Shown piece by piece: positions 38,493 through 48,928 of a DNA stretch of 64,000 nucleotides. The position numbers and the translations under genes were made by a program. Source of the DNA: Marinicella pacifica (GTDB lineage Bacteria > Pseudomonadota > Gammaproteobacteria > Xanthomonadales > Marinicellaceae). The stretch spans positions 248,001-312,000 of the forward strand of contig NZ_BMEO01000003.1 in NCBI RefSeq assembly GCF_014636635.1, read 5' to 3'. Under the pieces are notes generated by a model, which was given only the letters and a program-made list of their open reading frames with translations, was not told the origin of the DNA and did not search any database. Every line of letters begins with the position of its first letter. Positions within the stretch are counted from its first letter, which is position 1.

Positions 38493-39743
38493 ATGAGCAT
38501 CTGTCTTTTTGGAGTGAACCATAAAACCGCCGATATTGCCATTCGTGAGCGGTTTACAGTGGCTGAATCAGATTACCGTTCACACATACAAGAGACCCTC
38601 AGTCACCCGGCAATTCGGGCCGTGGTTATTTTAAGTACCTGTAACCGGACCGAATATTATTTATCGGTGTCTTCGGTTAAAGCATTTGAAGATTTTTATG
38701 AAAACACGTTCGGCCGACAGGATAACCGTGATGTGATTTATAAGATGAGCGGTCAGGCTGTGGTGAACCATTTATTTGCAGTAACGGCGGGTATCGATTC
38801 GTTGGTGGTGGGTGAAACCCAGATTCAGGGCCAGGTTAAAAAAGCCTATGAAACCGCCAGACAGGTGCGCATGGACAGTGCCTTAGATAAATTGTTTCAA
38901 ATGGCTTTTAAAGCCGCTAAGTTGGTGCGTTCAGAAACCGAAATTGGTCGTAATCCTGTGTCTGTGGCCCATTGTGCGGTGCAGTTGGGGCGGCAAATAT
39001 TCGGTGATTTGCAACAACAAAAATTATTGGTGGTGGGTGCCGGTGAGACCTCGGAGCTGGTGATTCGCTATTTGATGAATCATCAGGCAGACACCATCAC
39101 ACTTACCAACCGCACCCGTTCAAAGGCGGAAAAAATGGCCCGTATCTTCAATACCGGGGTGATGCCATTAGCGGATTTGAACCGAAGATTGGGTGAATTT
39201 GATTTGATTTTCACCGCCACCGCTTGTCCGCATCATTTAATTACCCATGCGGCCGCCAAACAAGCGCTGGTGGCCCGCAAGCACCGGCCAATGGTGATGA
39301 TTGACTTGTCTGTGCCGCGTGATATCGATGATTCCATTAAAGCGCTGGATGATGTGTTTTTATATGCGGTGGATGATCTGCAAAAAGTGATTACTCAAAA
39401 CATGAGTCGTCGGCAAAACACGGTGGAAGAAGCGCGCCGTATTATTGAAGCCGAAGCCACCTTGTTTATGCAATGGCAGCAAAGAAAAAAGTACCACGGT
39501 TTATTAAAGCAATACCAACATAAAGTTGACCATGATAAAGTGGGGGTGCTGGAAAAAAAACAGGGTGATGTGGATGAAATGGTTTTGCAAAAAATGGAAA
39601 TTTTGGCCCATCAGGTGAGTCAGAAAATAGCTCACCCGATTATGCAGGGTTTACGAAAAGTCATTGAATCCGGTAATGAAGAACACATTAAGTTAATGGC
39701 TGAACTCCTTGATTTAGAAATAGAAAATGACACCCGAAATTAA
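38493..39743 (+). CDS. hemA: Glutamyl-tRNA reductase
   Basis: HemA converts glutamyl-tRNA to glutamate-1-semialdehyde, the first committed step of haem synthesis. The 416-residue protein has nucleophile Cys in [20 protein letters not shown] and an NADPH site [11 protein letters not shown]. It overlaps prfA by 17 bp, the usual order in gammaproteobacteria. Confidence 0.96.
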   Translation: MSICLFGVNHKTADIAIRERFTVAESDYRSHIQETLSHPAIRAVVILSTCNRTEYYLSVSSVKAFEDFYENTFGRQDNRDVIYKMSGQAVVNHLFAVTAGIDSLVVGETQIQGQVKKAYETARQVRMDSALDKLFQMAFKAAKLVRSETEIGRNPVSVAHCAVQLGRQIFGDLQQQKLLVVGAGETSELVIRYLMNHQADTITLTNRTRSKAEKMARIFNTGVMPLADLNRRLGEFDLIFTATACPHHLITHAAAKQALVARKHRPMVMIDLSVPRDIDDSIKALDDVFLYAVDDLQKVITQNMSRRQNTVEEARRIIEAEATLFMQWQQRKKYHGLLKQYQHKVDHDKVGVLEKKQGDVDEMVLQKMEILAHQVSQKIAHPIMQGLRKVIESGNEEHIKLMAELLDLEIENDTRN

Positions 39744-40803
39744 ACAGAAACTGGCCATTGCTGAAGAACGCTTTGAAGAAATCACTCGCTTATTGACTGA
39801 GCCTGACGTGATGTCCAATCAGAACAGGTTTCGAGATTTATCCAAAGAGTACGCACACTTAGAGCCCTTGATTGCAGTCTACAGAAATTATCAGGCCACT
39901 GAGCAGGAATTGAGCGAGGCCAAAGAAATGATGGCCGATGAGGAGCTCAAAGATCTGGCGCAGGAAAGTATGGCTGAAAGTAAAGCCCGCCTTGAGCAGT
40001 TGGAGAAATCGCTTAAGGTTTTACTGATTCCCAAAGATCCGAACGATGATAAAAATATTTATCTGGAAGTCAGGGCCGGAACCGGCGGTGATGAAGCGGC
40101 GATCTTTGCCGGTGATTTATTTCGCATGTACATGCGCTATGCTGAGAAGCAAGGTTGGCAAACCGAGCTTATCAGCACCCACGAAGGTGAACATGGTGGC
40201 TTTAAAGAAGTGATCGCATTGATCAAAGGTGAAGGCTGTTACGGTGATTTAAAATTTGAATCCGGCACCCACCGGGTGCAGCGTGTACCGGAAACTGAAT
40301 CGCAGGGGCGGGTTCACACATCAGCCTGCACGGTGGCCATTTTACCTGAAGTCAACCAAGTGGAGTCGGTGGATATTAAACCGTCTGATTTGCGAATAGA
40401 CACTTTTCGTTCCTCGGGTGCCGGCGGTCAACATGTAAACACCACCGATTCAGCCGTGCGTATTACCCATATACCAACCAACACCGTGGTGGAATGTCAG
40501 GATGAACGTTCACAACATAAAAATAAAGCCAAAGCCATGTCTTTATTGGCCTCTCGAATCTTGGCTGCCCAACAACAAGCCATTCATTCAGAACAATCTG
40601 AAGCACGTAAATTACAGGTCGGAAGTGGTGACCGTTCGCAAAGAATCCGAACTTATAATTATCCCCAAGGTCGAATCACCGATCACCGCATTAATTTGAC
40701 ATTATATCAATTAGGTGAAATTATAGAGGGTCAGTTAGAACCTGTTATAGAGCCGCTTAAGCAAGCAGAGCAAGCTGACTTGCTGGCACAATTGGGACGA
40801 TAA
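39727..40803 (+). CDS. prfA: Peptide chain release factor 1
   Basis: RF1 terminates translation at UAA and UAG. The 358-residue protein has the catalytic GGQ in [18 protein letters not shown] and a PET stop-recognition tripeptide in [14 protein letters not shown]. The prmC methyltransferase that often follows is absent; a TPR lipoprotein gene follows instead. Confidence 0.96.
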   Translation: MTPEIKQKLAIAEERFEEITRLLTEPDVMSNQNRFRDLSKEYAHLEPLIAVYRNYQATEQELSEAKEMMADEELKDLAQESMAESKARLEQLEKSLKVLLIPKDPNDDKNIYLEVRAGTGGDEAAIFAGDLFRMYMRYAEKQGWQTELISTHEGEHGGFKEVIALIKGEGCYGDLKFESGTHRVQRVPETESQGRVHTSACTVAILPEVNQVESVDIKPSDLRIDTFRSSGAGGQHVNTTDSAVRITHIPTNTVVECQDERSQHKNKAKAMSLLASRILAAQQQAIHSEQSEARKLQVGSGDRSQRIRTYNYPQGRITDHRINLTLYQLGEIIEGQLEPVIEPLKQAEQADLLAQLGR

Positions 40804-40804
40804 T

Positions 40805-42238
40805 ATGAAGTTAACAACATGTACAGTACTGTTATGCCTGGCCTTAATCGGTTGTCAAAGTCCGACACCGAAAGCCCAGCAAACCGATACTGACGAAATC
40901 GCACAAAGTGAATGGCAAATTGCCCAAAAGCAAGTGGTTGATGCGGTGCGTGAAAGACAATTTGATGACGCCGCTGCACAGTTGGCAACAATGATAGATA
41001 AAGCGGGTGACGAGGACAGTCATTGGCAGTATATCCGCATGGTTTTAGCGGTGTTACCAAGTGAACAAGCGATACCGTTAATTCAGCAAGCGATAAATCG
41101 TCCTGTTATCCAGCAATCTCAAGCCCATTTACTGGCATTCAGTCGCTTACTGATGCAACATAAAGACCTGGCGGCCGCTTTGCCCTTAAGCAACCAGGCC
41201 GTTGCACTGGACAAATCAGAAGCCGCGGTTTATTGGCGTGCACGTCTGTTGGCGGTGGCCAAAGACTTTTTATCTGCAGAACAGGATTACCGGTGGTTAC
41301 TACAACAATCGACTGATAACACGGATTACATCAGTCAGTATGCCGCTTTAAAAATGCAACAAGGTGATTTAGCTGCTGCCGAAGACATCCTCAAGATTCA
41401 CAGCGAGGAACCGCGTTTATTGTATCAATATATACTAATCCTATTGCAACAAGATAAAACTGAACAGGCCAAACAACAGTATCAGCAATTAATGGCTGTG
41501 ATTAACAGGCAGATACTGACACCGGAAGAAAAGCTGGATTATGGTGAAGTGGCTTTGTGGTTATCAGATTACGACACCGCGTTGTCATTACTGAGTGACG
41601 TCAACGATGCCCAACATATTTACGCGGCGAAATTATTACTGGCGCGGGTTTACCTAAAACAAGACAACCCCGATCGGGCCATGGTGTTGTTTAAACAAGT
41701 ACAAAATGCGCCACCGGAATATGCTGTTCCGGCATTTCAAATGGCGGCTGAATACCACTATGAGCAGACCGATGCGGAACAAGCCATTGCCGAATTATCT
41801 GAGGGTTTACGGTTTTTTAAAGATCAGCCGGATTTGTTATATTCCCGGGCTTTGTTGTACGCTCAGGAACAAAAGGTGGCAGCTGCTGAAAAAGATTTGA
41901 ACAAAATAATTGAGCAACAACCTGATCACGCCGATGCCCTCAATGCACTGGGCTATACCTGGGCCGATAATGACATGAATCTGGATCAGGCTTTGGATTA
42001 CATTGAACGGGCAAATGAACTCAAGCCTGACAATTCAGCCATTTTAGACTCTCTGGGTTGGGTTCATTACAAACGCGGTGATTTACTGAAAGCCGAGCAT
42101 TTTTTGCGTGAATCATTACGCCAGCCCGGCGTCAGTGCAGAAACCTACGAACATCTGATTGTGGTTTTAGAGGCCCAAAATAAAGCCAATGAAGCCGATT
42201 TAATACGGCAAAAACTAAAAGCGTTTTTAGCCGACTAA
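40805..42238 (+). CDS. TPR-repeat lipoprotein
   Basis: The 477-residue product has a lipoprotein signal with lipobox LIGC (Cys17). It is followed by a series of tetratricopeptide repeats, the clearest at residues 380-440 (ALNALGYTWAD, LDSLGWVHYKRGDLLKAEHF). It is probably an outer-membrane-anchored scaffold; its partner is unknown. It starts 1 bp after prfA and converges on hemN with a 4-bp overlap. Confidence 0.8.
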   Translation: MKLTTCTVLLCLALIGCQSPTPKAQQTDTDEIAQSEWQIAQKQVVDAVRERQFDDAAAQLATMIDKAGDEDSHWQYIRMVLAVLPSEQAIPLIQQAINRPVIQQSQAHLLAFSRLLMQHKDLAAALPLSNQAVALDKSEAAVYWRARLLAVAKDFLSAEQDYRWLLQQSTDNTDYISQYAALKMQQGDLAAAEDILKIHSEEPRLLYQYILILLQQDKTEQAKQQYQQLMAVINRQILTPEEKLDYGEVALWLSDYDTALSLLSDVNDAQHIYAAKLLLARVYLKQDNPDRAMVLFKQVQNAPPEYAVPAFQMAAEYHYEQTDAEQAIAELSEGLRFFKDQPDLLYSRALLYAQEQKVAAAEKDLNKIIEQQPDHADALNALGYTWADNDMNLDQALDYIERANELKPDNSAILDSLGWVHYKRGDLLKAEHFLRESLRQPGVSAETYEHLIVVLEAQNKANEADLIRQKLKAFLAD

Positions 42239-43635
42239 ATGACCCGTGAAAACTGCTGTTTTGATTCCGGTTTTAAATAGGCATCAAACACCATACAGAC
42301 ATTGCGAATCAGCAAGCGGCCTTTTGCGCTGACCTGAATACTGTCTTGACTCATGTCCACCAAGCCGTCTTCTGCCATCGATTGTAGGCTGTTTAATTCA
42401 TCCGCAAAATAATCATCAAAATTAATGTCAAAGCGATTGTCTAATTGAGTTTTATCAATGTAAAAATGACAGGATAAATCCTGAATCACCTGCCGGCGAA
42501 TAAGGTCATCGGCGGAAAGTTTGTAGCCTTTCATAATCGGTATGTGACCCTCGTTCAAGAGTTGGTAGTATTTGTCCGAGGTTTTAATATTCTGACTGAA
42601 ACAATTGTTAAACAGACTGATGGCGCTGACCCCCATGGCCAGTAAATCACAATCGGCATGGGTGGTGTAGCCCTGGAAGTTACGCTGTAAAGTGCCGTTT
42701 TGCTGCGCCAAAGCCAGCTCATCATCGGGTTTGGCAAAATGGTCCATGCCGATATAGACATAACCGGCGTCGGCTAATGTCTGGATGGTCATTTGTAGAA
42801 TATCCAGTTTTTCATCTGCTGAGGGCAGGTCGGTCTCATGAATGCGTTTTTGCGGCATAAATAAATGCGGCATATGGGCATAATTAAACACCGATAAACG
42901 ATCGGGTGACAGTTCAATGATTTGTTCTAAGGTATCCTCAAAAGATTGTAAGGTTTGAAAGGGTAAGCCATAAATCAAATCCACGTTAATGGATTTGGCC
43001 TTATGTGATCGACAGGCTTCAATGACATTTCGGGTCATGCTGATGGGCTGAATGCGGTTAACCGCCTTTTGGACTTTTTCTTGAACATCCTGAACCCCCA
43101 TGGAAAAACGGTTAAAGCCTGTATCTGCCAACCGCTGAATGGTGTTTTCATCGGCTTCACGCGGATCAATCTCAATCGAATAATCTCGGCGGTCATCACT
43201 CAGTAAAGTAAAATGCCGGTCAATTAAATCCATCAGGCGGTGGTGTTGGGGGGCGGTTAGAAAAGTGGGCGTGCCGCCGCCAAAATGAAGTTGCTCAACA
43301 ACCCTTGTCTCGGCAATATGGCTGGATTGTAGTTTAATTTCTTGTTCTAAAAAGTCGATGTATGTATCGGCTTTATCACGTTTTTTGGTGGTAATTTTGT
43401 TGCAGGCGCAGAAAAAACACAGGGTATCACAAAAGGGAATATGAAAATACAAAGACAGCGGATCATGTGCGGCGCCCTGATACTGACTTTTTAAATTCTC
43501 CAGATGAGCCTGTTCGTTGTAATCATCATTAAAAACAACAGCGGTCGGATAAGACGTGTAGCGAGGGCCGGTTAAATTGTATTTTTTTATCAGCTCTTTA
43601 TCAAAATGAACGGTGAGTGGTTGTTGTAAACTCAT
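42235..43635 (-). CDS. hemN: Oxygen-independent coproporphyrinogen III oxidase
   Basis: HemN is a radical SAM enzyme that decarboxylates coproporphyrinogen III without oxygen. The 466-residue protein has the diagnostic N-terminal GPRYTSYPTAVVF and cluster motif PFCDTLCFFCACNK, followed by LHFGGGTPT and IDPREA. These and the length separate it from HemW. I saw no convincing FNR box upstream. Confidence 0.94.
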   Translation of the reverse strand: MSLQQPLTVHFDKELIKKYNLTGPRYTSYPTAVVFNDDYNEQAHLENLKSQYQGAAHDPLSLYFHIPFCDTLCFFCACNKITTKKRDKADTYIDFLEQEIKLQSSHIAETRVVEQLHFGGGTPTFLTAPQHHRLMDLIDRHFTLLSDDRRDYSIEIDPREADENTIQRLADTGFNRFSMGVQDVQEKVQKAVNRIQPISMTRNVIEACRSHKAKSINVDLIYGLPFQTLQSFEDTLEQIIELSPDRLSVFNYAHMPHLFMPQKRIHETDLPSADEKLDILQMTIQTLADAGYVYIGMDHFAKPDDELALAQQNGTLQRNFQGYTTHADCDLLAMGVSAISLFNNCFSQNIKTSDKYYQLLNEGHIPIMKGYKLSADDLIRRQVIQDLSCHFYIDKTQLDNRFDINFDDYFADELNSLQSMAEDGLVDMSQDSIQVSAKGRLLIRNVCMVFDAYLKPESKQQFSRVI

Positions 43636-43809
43636 AATCGACTGTCATGTGGGCAAAATCGTCATTATAATTGATAAACCCTCAGATAACATGATATGCG
43701 TCAATTTCCGGCTAAATTGAGCGAATGTAAATGGCTTCACTGACGCTTGTCTGACTTGCTTTATTGACCTGAAATCGGCACAATAGCAGGTTTTTACAAC
43801 GAGCCTTTT
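43636..43809. other. Divergent intergenic region hemN/hisC
   Basis: The 174-bp gap holds an AT-rich ATTATAAT (43664-43671), which could serve as a minus-strand -10 for hemN. I find no clear -35, operator palindrome or FNR-like site, and no small gene. Confidence 0.4.
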
Positions 43810-44925
43810 ATGACTGATTTCAAAGCCCTGGCAGTGCCCGGTGTGCAAAAACTTAACCCCTACGTCCCCGGAAAACCCATCAGTGAGCTGGAGCGTGAAT
43901 TGGGGATTGAAAACATCATAAAACTGGCTTCCAACGAAAACCCGCTTGGCCCCAGCCCCAAAGCGATGGCCGCCATAGCACCTTTAATGTCCGAATTAGC
44001 TTTATACCCTGACGGCAATGGATTTGAATTAAAAAAAGCCCTGGCTGAAAAGCATGGTGTCGGGATGGATCAAATCACTTTAGGTAACGGTTCCAATGAC
44101 GTACTGGTGCTGCTGGCTGAGGCCTTTTTATCGGCGGCTCATAATGCCATTTATTCACAATACAGTTTTGCGGTGTATCCGATCGCGATTCAAGCCATCG
44201 GCGCCACCCATAAAATGATTCCGGCGTTGGGATGGGACAGCGATTCACCGCTTGGTTGCGATTTGGACGCCATGGCAGCCGCCATAGACGCCCAAACCCG
44301 GCTTATTTTCATTGCCAATCCGAATAATCCTACCGGTTCATTTCTGACAAAACAGGCATTGTATAATTTTATTCAACAGGTACCGGAAGATGTGATAGTG
44401 GTGCTGGATGAAGCGTATCTGGAATATTCACCCGAATCCATGCGGGTTGATGGCAGTCTGTGGTTATCTGAGTTTCCTAACCTGGTGGTTACCCGGACAT
44501 TTTCAAAAGCCTATGGACTGGCGGGGTTACGGGTTGGTTACAGCTTAAGTCACCCCGATATTGCCAATGTTATCAACCGCATACGGCAACCTTTTAACGT
44601 CAATTCACTGGCCTTAAAAGCCGCAGAGGCAGCCATTGACGATGCAGATTTTATTCAAAAATCCATGGCTGTTAATGCCAAAGGTTTAGAGCTGCTCTGC
44701 GATTGCTGTGATGAATTGAAACTGCGCTATGTACCCTCTAAAGGCAACTTCCTGTTGGTTGATTTTGCACAGGATGCGATGCCAATTTATGAGCATCTGC
44801 TACATAATGGCATCATCACACGGCCGGTGGCGAACTACGGATTACCGAACAGTTTAAGAATCACCATTGGTAGCGAAAATCAGATACAACGTTTAATTAA
44901 TCTGTTACCGACCGCAGTTGCTTAA
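43810..44925 (+). CDS. hisC: Histidinol-phosphate aminotransferase
   Basis: HisC transaminates imidazole acetol phosphate in histidine synthesis; some members also act on aromatic amino acids. The 371-residue PLP fold I enzyme has KLASNENPLGPSP, the NPNNPTGS loop, DEAYLEY and PLP lysine in TFSKAYGLAGLRVGY. It sits directly upstream of aroA-cmk, as in some genomes where the pair serves aromatic synthesis, and away from other his genes. Confidence 0.88.
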   Translation: MTDFKALAVPGVQKLNPYVPGKPISELERELGIENIIKLASNENPLGPSPKAMAAIAPLMSELALYPDGNGFELKKALAEKHGVGMDQITLGNGSNDVLVLLAEAFLSAAHNAIYSQYSFAVYPIAIQAIGATHKMIPALGWDSDSPLGCDLDAMAAAIDAQTRLIFIANPNNPTGSFLTKQALYNFIQQVPEDVIVVLDEAYLEYSPESMRVDGSLWLSEFPNLVVTRTFSKAYGLAGLRVGYSLSHPDIANVINRIRQPFNVNSLALKAAEAAIDDADFIQKSMAVNAKGLELLCDCCDELKLRYVPSKGNFLLVDFAQDAMPIYEHLLHNGIITRPVANYGLPNSLRITIGSENQIQRLINLLPTAVA

Positions 44926-44929
44926 TTCA

Positions 44930-46939
44930 ATGACAGTTATTCAACCCCAGGATACTTTTCGCCTGCGTGCGCCGCTGCAACTGGCCGGTGAAATTTCAGT
45001 TCCCGGCGACAAATCAATTTCTCATCGGTCGGTAATTTTGGCGGGCATCAGTGAGGGGCGCAGTACCATCAGCGGATTTTTGAATTCAGCGGATTGTTTG
45101 GCTACGATGAAAATCATGCAGGCGCTGGGTGTGTCCATAGAGGCATCCGGTGATGATTTCGTGGTGCAGGGTGTGGGCTTACACGGTTTAACTGAAGCTG
45201 ATGATGTTTTGGATTGTGGCAATGCCGGCACCGGCATGCGTCTTCTGGCGGGTTTGCTGGCAGCGCAATCATTTTCAAGTACTTTGGTGGGTGATGAATC
45301 CTTAAGTCAGCGGCCGATGAAGCGCATCATCGAACCGTTAACCCGAATGGGCGCACGCATTGAATCGGATAATTACACTGCACCGTTACATTTTGAACCC
45401 GCCATCGGATTAACAGGCATTGATTACCATAGCCCGGTGGCCAGTGCCCAGGTGAAAAGTGCCATTTTGCTGGCCGGCTTATATGCCAACGGTTCCACAT
45501 CCGTGACCGAACCGCAATTGTCACGCGATCACACAGAGACCATGCTGAAAGGCTTTGGTTGTGAAGTGCAACGTGATGGCCTGACTGTGCGCATCACTGC
45601 ACCTGAAAAACTCACCGCACAAGATATTCTGGTGCCGGGTGATGTGTCCTCAGCGGCCTTTTTTATGGTCTTGGGTGTGTTGCATCCCCAGGCTGACTTT
45701 GTCATTAATCAGGTCAGCATCAATCCGACCCGCGCAGCGGTCATTCATATACTTCAGGATATGGGTGCTGATATCACGGTTTTTAATCAAACTGAACAAG
45801 GCGGTGAACCGGTGGCGGATGTGCGCATTAAAAGCAGCCAGTTGCAGGGCATTGATATTCCGAATAAATACATCGCTTCAGCCATCGATGAGTTTCCCAT
45901 ACTGTTTATTGCCGCGGCCTTGGCGCAGGGCACCACAAGGCTGACCGGTGCCGAAGAACTGCGTCACAAAGAAAGCGACCGCATTGCGGTGATGTGTCAA
46001 GGTCTTAAACGTTTGGGCATTGACTGTGAGGAACTTAGTGATGGTGCCGTTATTTATGGTGGTCAATTGGGTTCGGGTATCGTTGACGGTCATGGTGATC
46101 ATAGGTGTGCGATGAGCTTTCTGGTGGCTTCGGCGTTAACAGATCGGCCCATTTCAGTGCGTGGTTGTCATAACATCAACACATCGTTTCCCGGATTTTT
46201 TCAGGTGTGCAATGATTTGGGTGTGAACACTGAACGACCGTTGCCTGTGATAGCCGTTGATGGACCTTCAGGGGTTGGAAAAGGTACATTATGCAGCCGG
46301 CTGGCCCGGTCGCTGGGTTGGCATTTGTTGGATTCCGGTGCTATTTACCGGGCGCTGGCCTTGAAAATCATTAAGGATGCGTTGGTGGATGCCGATGAGG
46401 ATGACTGGATTCAGGCTGCCACAGAACTGGATTTGCATTTTGAAGTGGACGCAGACAGGGGTACACGGATCATGTTAGATGGTGAAAATGTCACCGCCCG
46501 TCTGCGCAGTGAGCAATGTGCCAAAGTGGCGTCTCAAGTGGCACCGGTGGCGGCTGTTCGAACGGCTTTGTTGCACCGCCAACAGGCTTTTCTGAAACCG
46601 CCCGGTCTGGTGGCAGATGGACGGGATATGGGTACCGTGGTGTTTAAAAACGCCCCCTTGAAACTGTTTTTAACCGCTTCAGCGACAATTCGGGCAGAAA
46701 GACGTTATAAACAATTGCAAAGTGCGGGTGTCGATGTTAAAATCCGCGACCTTTTAAAGGACATCGAAGCCCGTGATCAACGGGACTCGGGTCGGGCCGT
46801 GGCGCCTTTGGTGCCGGCTGATGATGCGATTGTTATCGACACCGGTGATTTAAGCATCGATAAAGTGTATGAACTGGCCATGCAACTGGTGCATGACAAC
46901 TTATCCTTGGTGACAAGTGATGCATCATCCACAGGTTAG
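44930..46939 (+). CDS. aroA-cmk: Fused 3-phosphoshikimate 1-carboxyvinyltransferase / cytidylate kinase
   Basis: One 669-residue frame joins two enzymes. Residues 1-432 are EPSP synthase with PGDKSISHRSV, GNAGTGMRLLAG, DESLSQRPMKR, SAQVKSAILLAGL and RDHTETMLKGFG; these motifs resemble class II (CP4-like) enzymes. Residues 439-660 are cytidylate kinase with P-loop GPSGVGKGT, DSGAIYRALAL, DGRDMGTVVF and ARDQRDSGRAVAPL. It makes EPSP for aromatics and phosphorylates CMP/dCMP. The first ATG is 4 bp after hisC. This fusion is known from other proteobacteria. Confidence 0.93.
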   Translation: MTVIQPQDTFRLRAPLQLAGEISVPGDKSISHRSVILAGISEGRSTISGFLNSADCLATMKIMQALGVSIEASGDDFVVQGVGLHGLTEADDVLDCGNAGTGMRLLAGLLAAQSFSSTLVGDESLSQRPMKRIIEPLTRMGARIESDNYTAPLHFEPAIGLTGIDYHSPVASAQVKSAILLAGLYANGSTSVTEPQLSRDHTETMLKGFGCEVQRDGLTVRITAPEKLTAQDILVPGDVSSAAFFMVLGVLHPQADFVINQVSINPTRAAVIHILQDMGADITVFNQTEQGGEPVADVRIKSSQLQGIDIPNKYIASAIDEFPILFIAAALAQGTTRLTGAEELRHKESDRIAVMCQGLKRLGIDCEELSDGAVIYGGQLGSGIVDGHGDHRCAMSFLVASALTDRPISVRGCHNINTSFPGFFQVCNDLGVNTERPLPVIAVDGPSGVGKGTLCSRLARSLGWHLLDSGAIYRALALKIIKDALVDADEDDWIQAATELDLHFEVDADRGTRIMLDGENVTARLRSEQCAKVASQVAPVAAVRTALLHRQQAFLKPPGLVADGRDMGTVVFKNAPLKLFLTASATIRAERRYKQLQSAGVDVKIRDLLKDIEARDQRDSGRAVAPLVPADDAIVIDTGDLSIDKVYELAMQLVHDNLSLVTSDASSTG

Positions 46940-46952
46940 TTAATAATTGAGC

Positions 46953-47040
46953 GGTTACTGCGGTAACCAAAACCAACGAGTATCGGGCAAGCCGATACAG
47001 AAGACAAGGTAAACCATCTGTTTGTTTACCGGAATATTAT
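46953..47040 (+). promoter_or_regulatory. rpsA leader with three consecutive hairpins, candidate S1 autoregulatory element
   Basis: Three stems lie in tandem before rpsA: GGTTAC/GTAACC at 46953-46968 (4-nt loop), TATCGG/CCGATA at 46981-46997 (5-nt loop) and GGTAAAC/GTTTACC at 47008-47030 (9-nt loop). The start codon follows a weak CGGA site at 47030-47033 and an AU-rich spacer. The E. coli rpsA leader likewise has three hairpins and no strong ribosome site, and is repressed by free S1. Functional identity here is inference. Confidence 0.65.
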
Positions 47041-48699
47041 ATGAGCGAAAATTTTGAAACCCTTCTCGACCAGGATCTGGCCGAAAAAAACATCATTCCC
47101 GGCACCATTGTTAAAGGCAAAGTGGTTGACATCGAAAATGGCTTTGCGGTTGTTGACGCCGGTTTAAAATCTGAGGGCGTGATTCCTTTGGAAGAATTTG
47201 GTGATGACGACGATTCCGTTCACATCGGTGATGAAGTCGAAGTGGCCCTGGAGAAATATGAAAATGGATTTGGCGAAACCGTGTTGTCACGAGAAAAAGC
47301 CAAACGTATGCTGGTTTGGGATCAGTTGCGCATGGCCATGGAGACCGACCAAATTGTGATTGGTCAAATCACCTCTAAAGTGCGTGGTGGTTTTACTGTT
47401 GAACTGAAAGACATTCGGGCGTTTTTGCCGGGTTCTTTGGTGGATGTGCGGCCGGTGCGTGATCCGGGATATTTAGAAGGCAAAGACCTGGAATTCAAAG
47501 TCATCAAACTGGATCAAAAACGCAATAACGTGGTGGTTTCGCGACGTGCTGTGGTTGAATCTGAATATTCTGAAGATCGAGAGAAATTACTGGAGTCCTT
47601 GGAAGATGGCGCCATTGTTAAAGGTATCGTGAAGAACTTAACCGATTACGGTGCGTTCCTGGACTTAGGCGGTATCGATGGCTTATTACACATTACTGAC
47701 ATGTCATGGAAGCGTGTTAACCATCCTTCTGAGGTGGTTGAGATTGGTCAGGAACTGGAAGTTCGTGTATTAAAATTCGACAAAGAAAGTCAACGGGTTT
47801 CATTGGGCTTGAAACAACTGGGCGAAGATCCGTGGAAGGATTTGTCACGCCGTCATCCAGTGGGGTCACGTCATTTTGGACGCGTCACCAACATCACCGA
47901 TTACGGTTGTTTTGTTGAAATTGAAGACGGCATCGAAGGTTTGGTGCACGTGTCTGAAATTGACTGGACCAATAAGAACATCAACCCCGCCAAAGTGGTT
48001 CAGCCCGGTGATGAGGTTGAAGTCTGTATTCTTGATATTGAAGAAGGCAAACGCCGCATATCTCTGGGTATGAAGCAATGTAAACCCAATCCATGGGTTA
48101 TTTTCTCTGAAAACGCGCAAAAAGGTGATGTGATTGAAGGTAAAATCAAATCCATTACTGACTTTGGTATTTTCATTGGTCTGGACGGTGGTATTGATGG
48201 TCTGGTTCATTTGTCTGACATTTCCTGGTCAGATGCCGGCGAACAAGCCATTCGTAACTACAAAAAAGGCGATCTGGTGAAAGCCGTTGTGTTGGTCATT
48301 GACGCTGAAAGAGAGCGTGTTTCTCTGGGCATCAAACAGCTTGAGCAAGATCCGTTCGGTTCATTTGTGGCCAATAATCCCAAAGGCTCACTGGTGACCG
48401 GTGAAGTGATTGAAGTCGATGAAAAGCAGGCCATTTTAGAACTTGAAGACGGTGTTAACGGCATTTTGAAGGCCTTTGATGTATCCAAAGAGCGCACCAA
48501 TGATGTCAGTGAAGTCTATGCGGTCGGCGATAAAGTGGAAGCCAAATTTGTTTCCATGGATCGGCGCAAAAAAATGTTGGTCCTATCGGTTAAGGCCAAA
48601 GAAAATGATGAGCTGAAAGATGTTTTGGATGAGTACCAAAAAGGCGCATCAGGCACCACCAGTTTGGGTGATCTGTTAAAAGAAAAAATGGATGATTAA
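47041..48699 (+). CDS. rpsA: 30S ribosomal protein S1
   Basis: S1 binds mRNA on the 30S subunit and enables initiation on structured or weak-SD messages. The 552-residue protein has six S1 (OB-fold) repeats, seen as recurrent G-x-V-x4-DFGIFIGL and [10 protein letters not shown] patterns. Length matches E. coli S1 (557). It is followed by a strong terminator and then ihfB. Confidence 0.97.
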   Translation: MSENFETLLDQDLAEKNIIPGTIVKGKVVDIENGFAVVDAGLKSEGVIPLEEFGDDDDSVHIGDEVEVALEKYENGFGETVLSREKAKRMLVWDQLRMAMETDQIVIGQITSKVRGGFTVELKDIRAFLPGSLVDVRPVRDPGYLEGKDLEFKVIKLDQKRNNVVVSRRAVVESEYSEDREKLLESLEDGAIVKGIVKNLTDYGAFLDLGGIDGLLHITDMSWKRVNHPSEVVEIGQELEVRVLKFDKESQRVSLGLKQLGEDPWKDLSRRHPVGSRHFGRVTNITDYGCFVEIEDGIEGLVHVSEIDWTNKNINPAKVVQPGDEVEVCILDIEEGKRRISLGMKQCKPNPWVIFSENAQKGDVIEGKIKSITDFGIFIGLDGGIDGLVHLSDISWSDAGEQAIRNYKKGDLVKAVVLVIDAERERVSLGIKQLEQDPFGSFVANNPKGSLVTGEVIEVDEKQAILELEDGVNGILKAFDVSKERTNDVSEVYAVGDKVEAKFVSMDRRKKMLVLSVKAKENDELKDVLDEYQKGASGTTSLGDLLKEKMDD

Positions 48700-48720
48700 T
48701 TTGTTTTATTTCTAACCATT

Positions 48721-48749
48721 AAAAGGCGGCCATCAGGTCGCCTTTTTTT
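48721..48749 (+). terminator. Rho-independent terminator of rpsA
   Basis: An 11-bp stem (AAAAGGCGGCC with GGTCGCCTTTT, one G-U pair) with an ATCA loop is followed by a run of T ending at 48749. It lies 22 bases after the rpsA stop. Confidence 0.9.
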
Positions 48750-48890
48750 GTCGATTATCAGATTTCAATCGGGTCTTCCTTTTTACGAATAAAAACCGAC
48801 TGATATTTGTCACATGTTAAGGATTTGACGTCATGACACAACATTCTTGGCTTCTCTTTGCGGTAATCATCTGATATGTTTGATTTTTCA

Positions 48891-48919
48891 CTGTTTATTT
48901 TTGTTTGTTTGGTTATAAT
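48891..48919 (+). promoter_or_regulatory. Promoter candidate for ihfB very close to the start codon
   Basis: A perfect TATAAT (48914-48919) with a weak CTGTTT at -35 (48891-48896, 17-bp spacing) lies only 9 bases before the ihfB ATG at 48929. Initiation would therefore occur a few bases upstream of the start codon, giving a nearly leaderless mRNA. Confidence 0.45.
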
Positions 48920-48928
48920 TATCGCACT

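Noticed and set aside
43636-43809. Possible FNR box controlling hemN
   Set aside because: Expected for an anaerobic enzyme, but no TTGAT-N4-ATCAA-like site with reasonable match could be found.
48829-48873. Short frame between rpsA terminator and ihfB
   Set aside because: It is only about 13 codons long with no ribosome site, composition bias or coupling; chance occurrence is likely.
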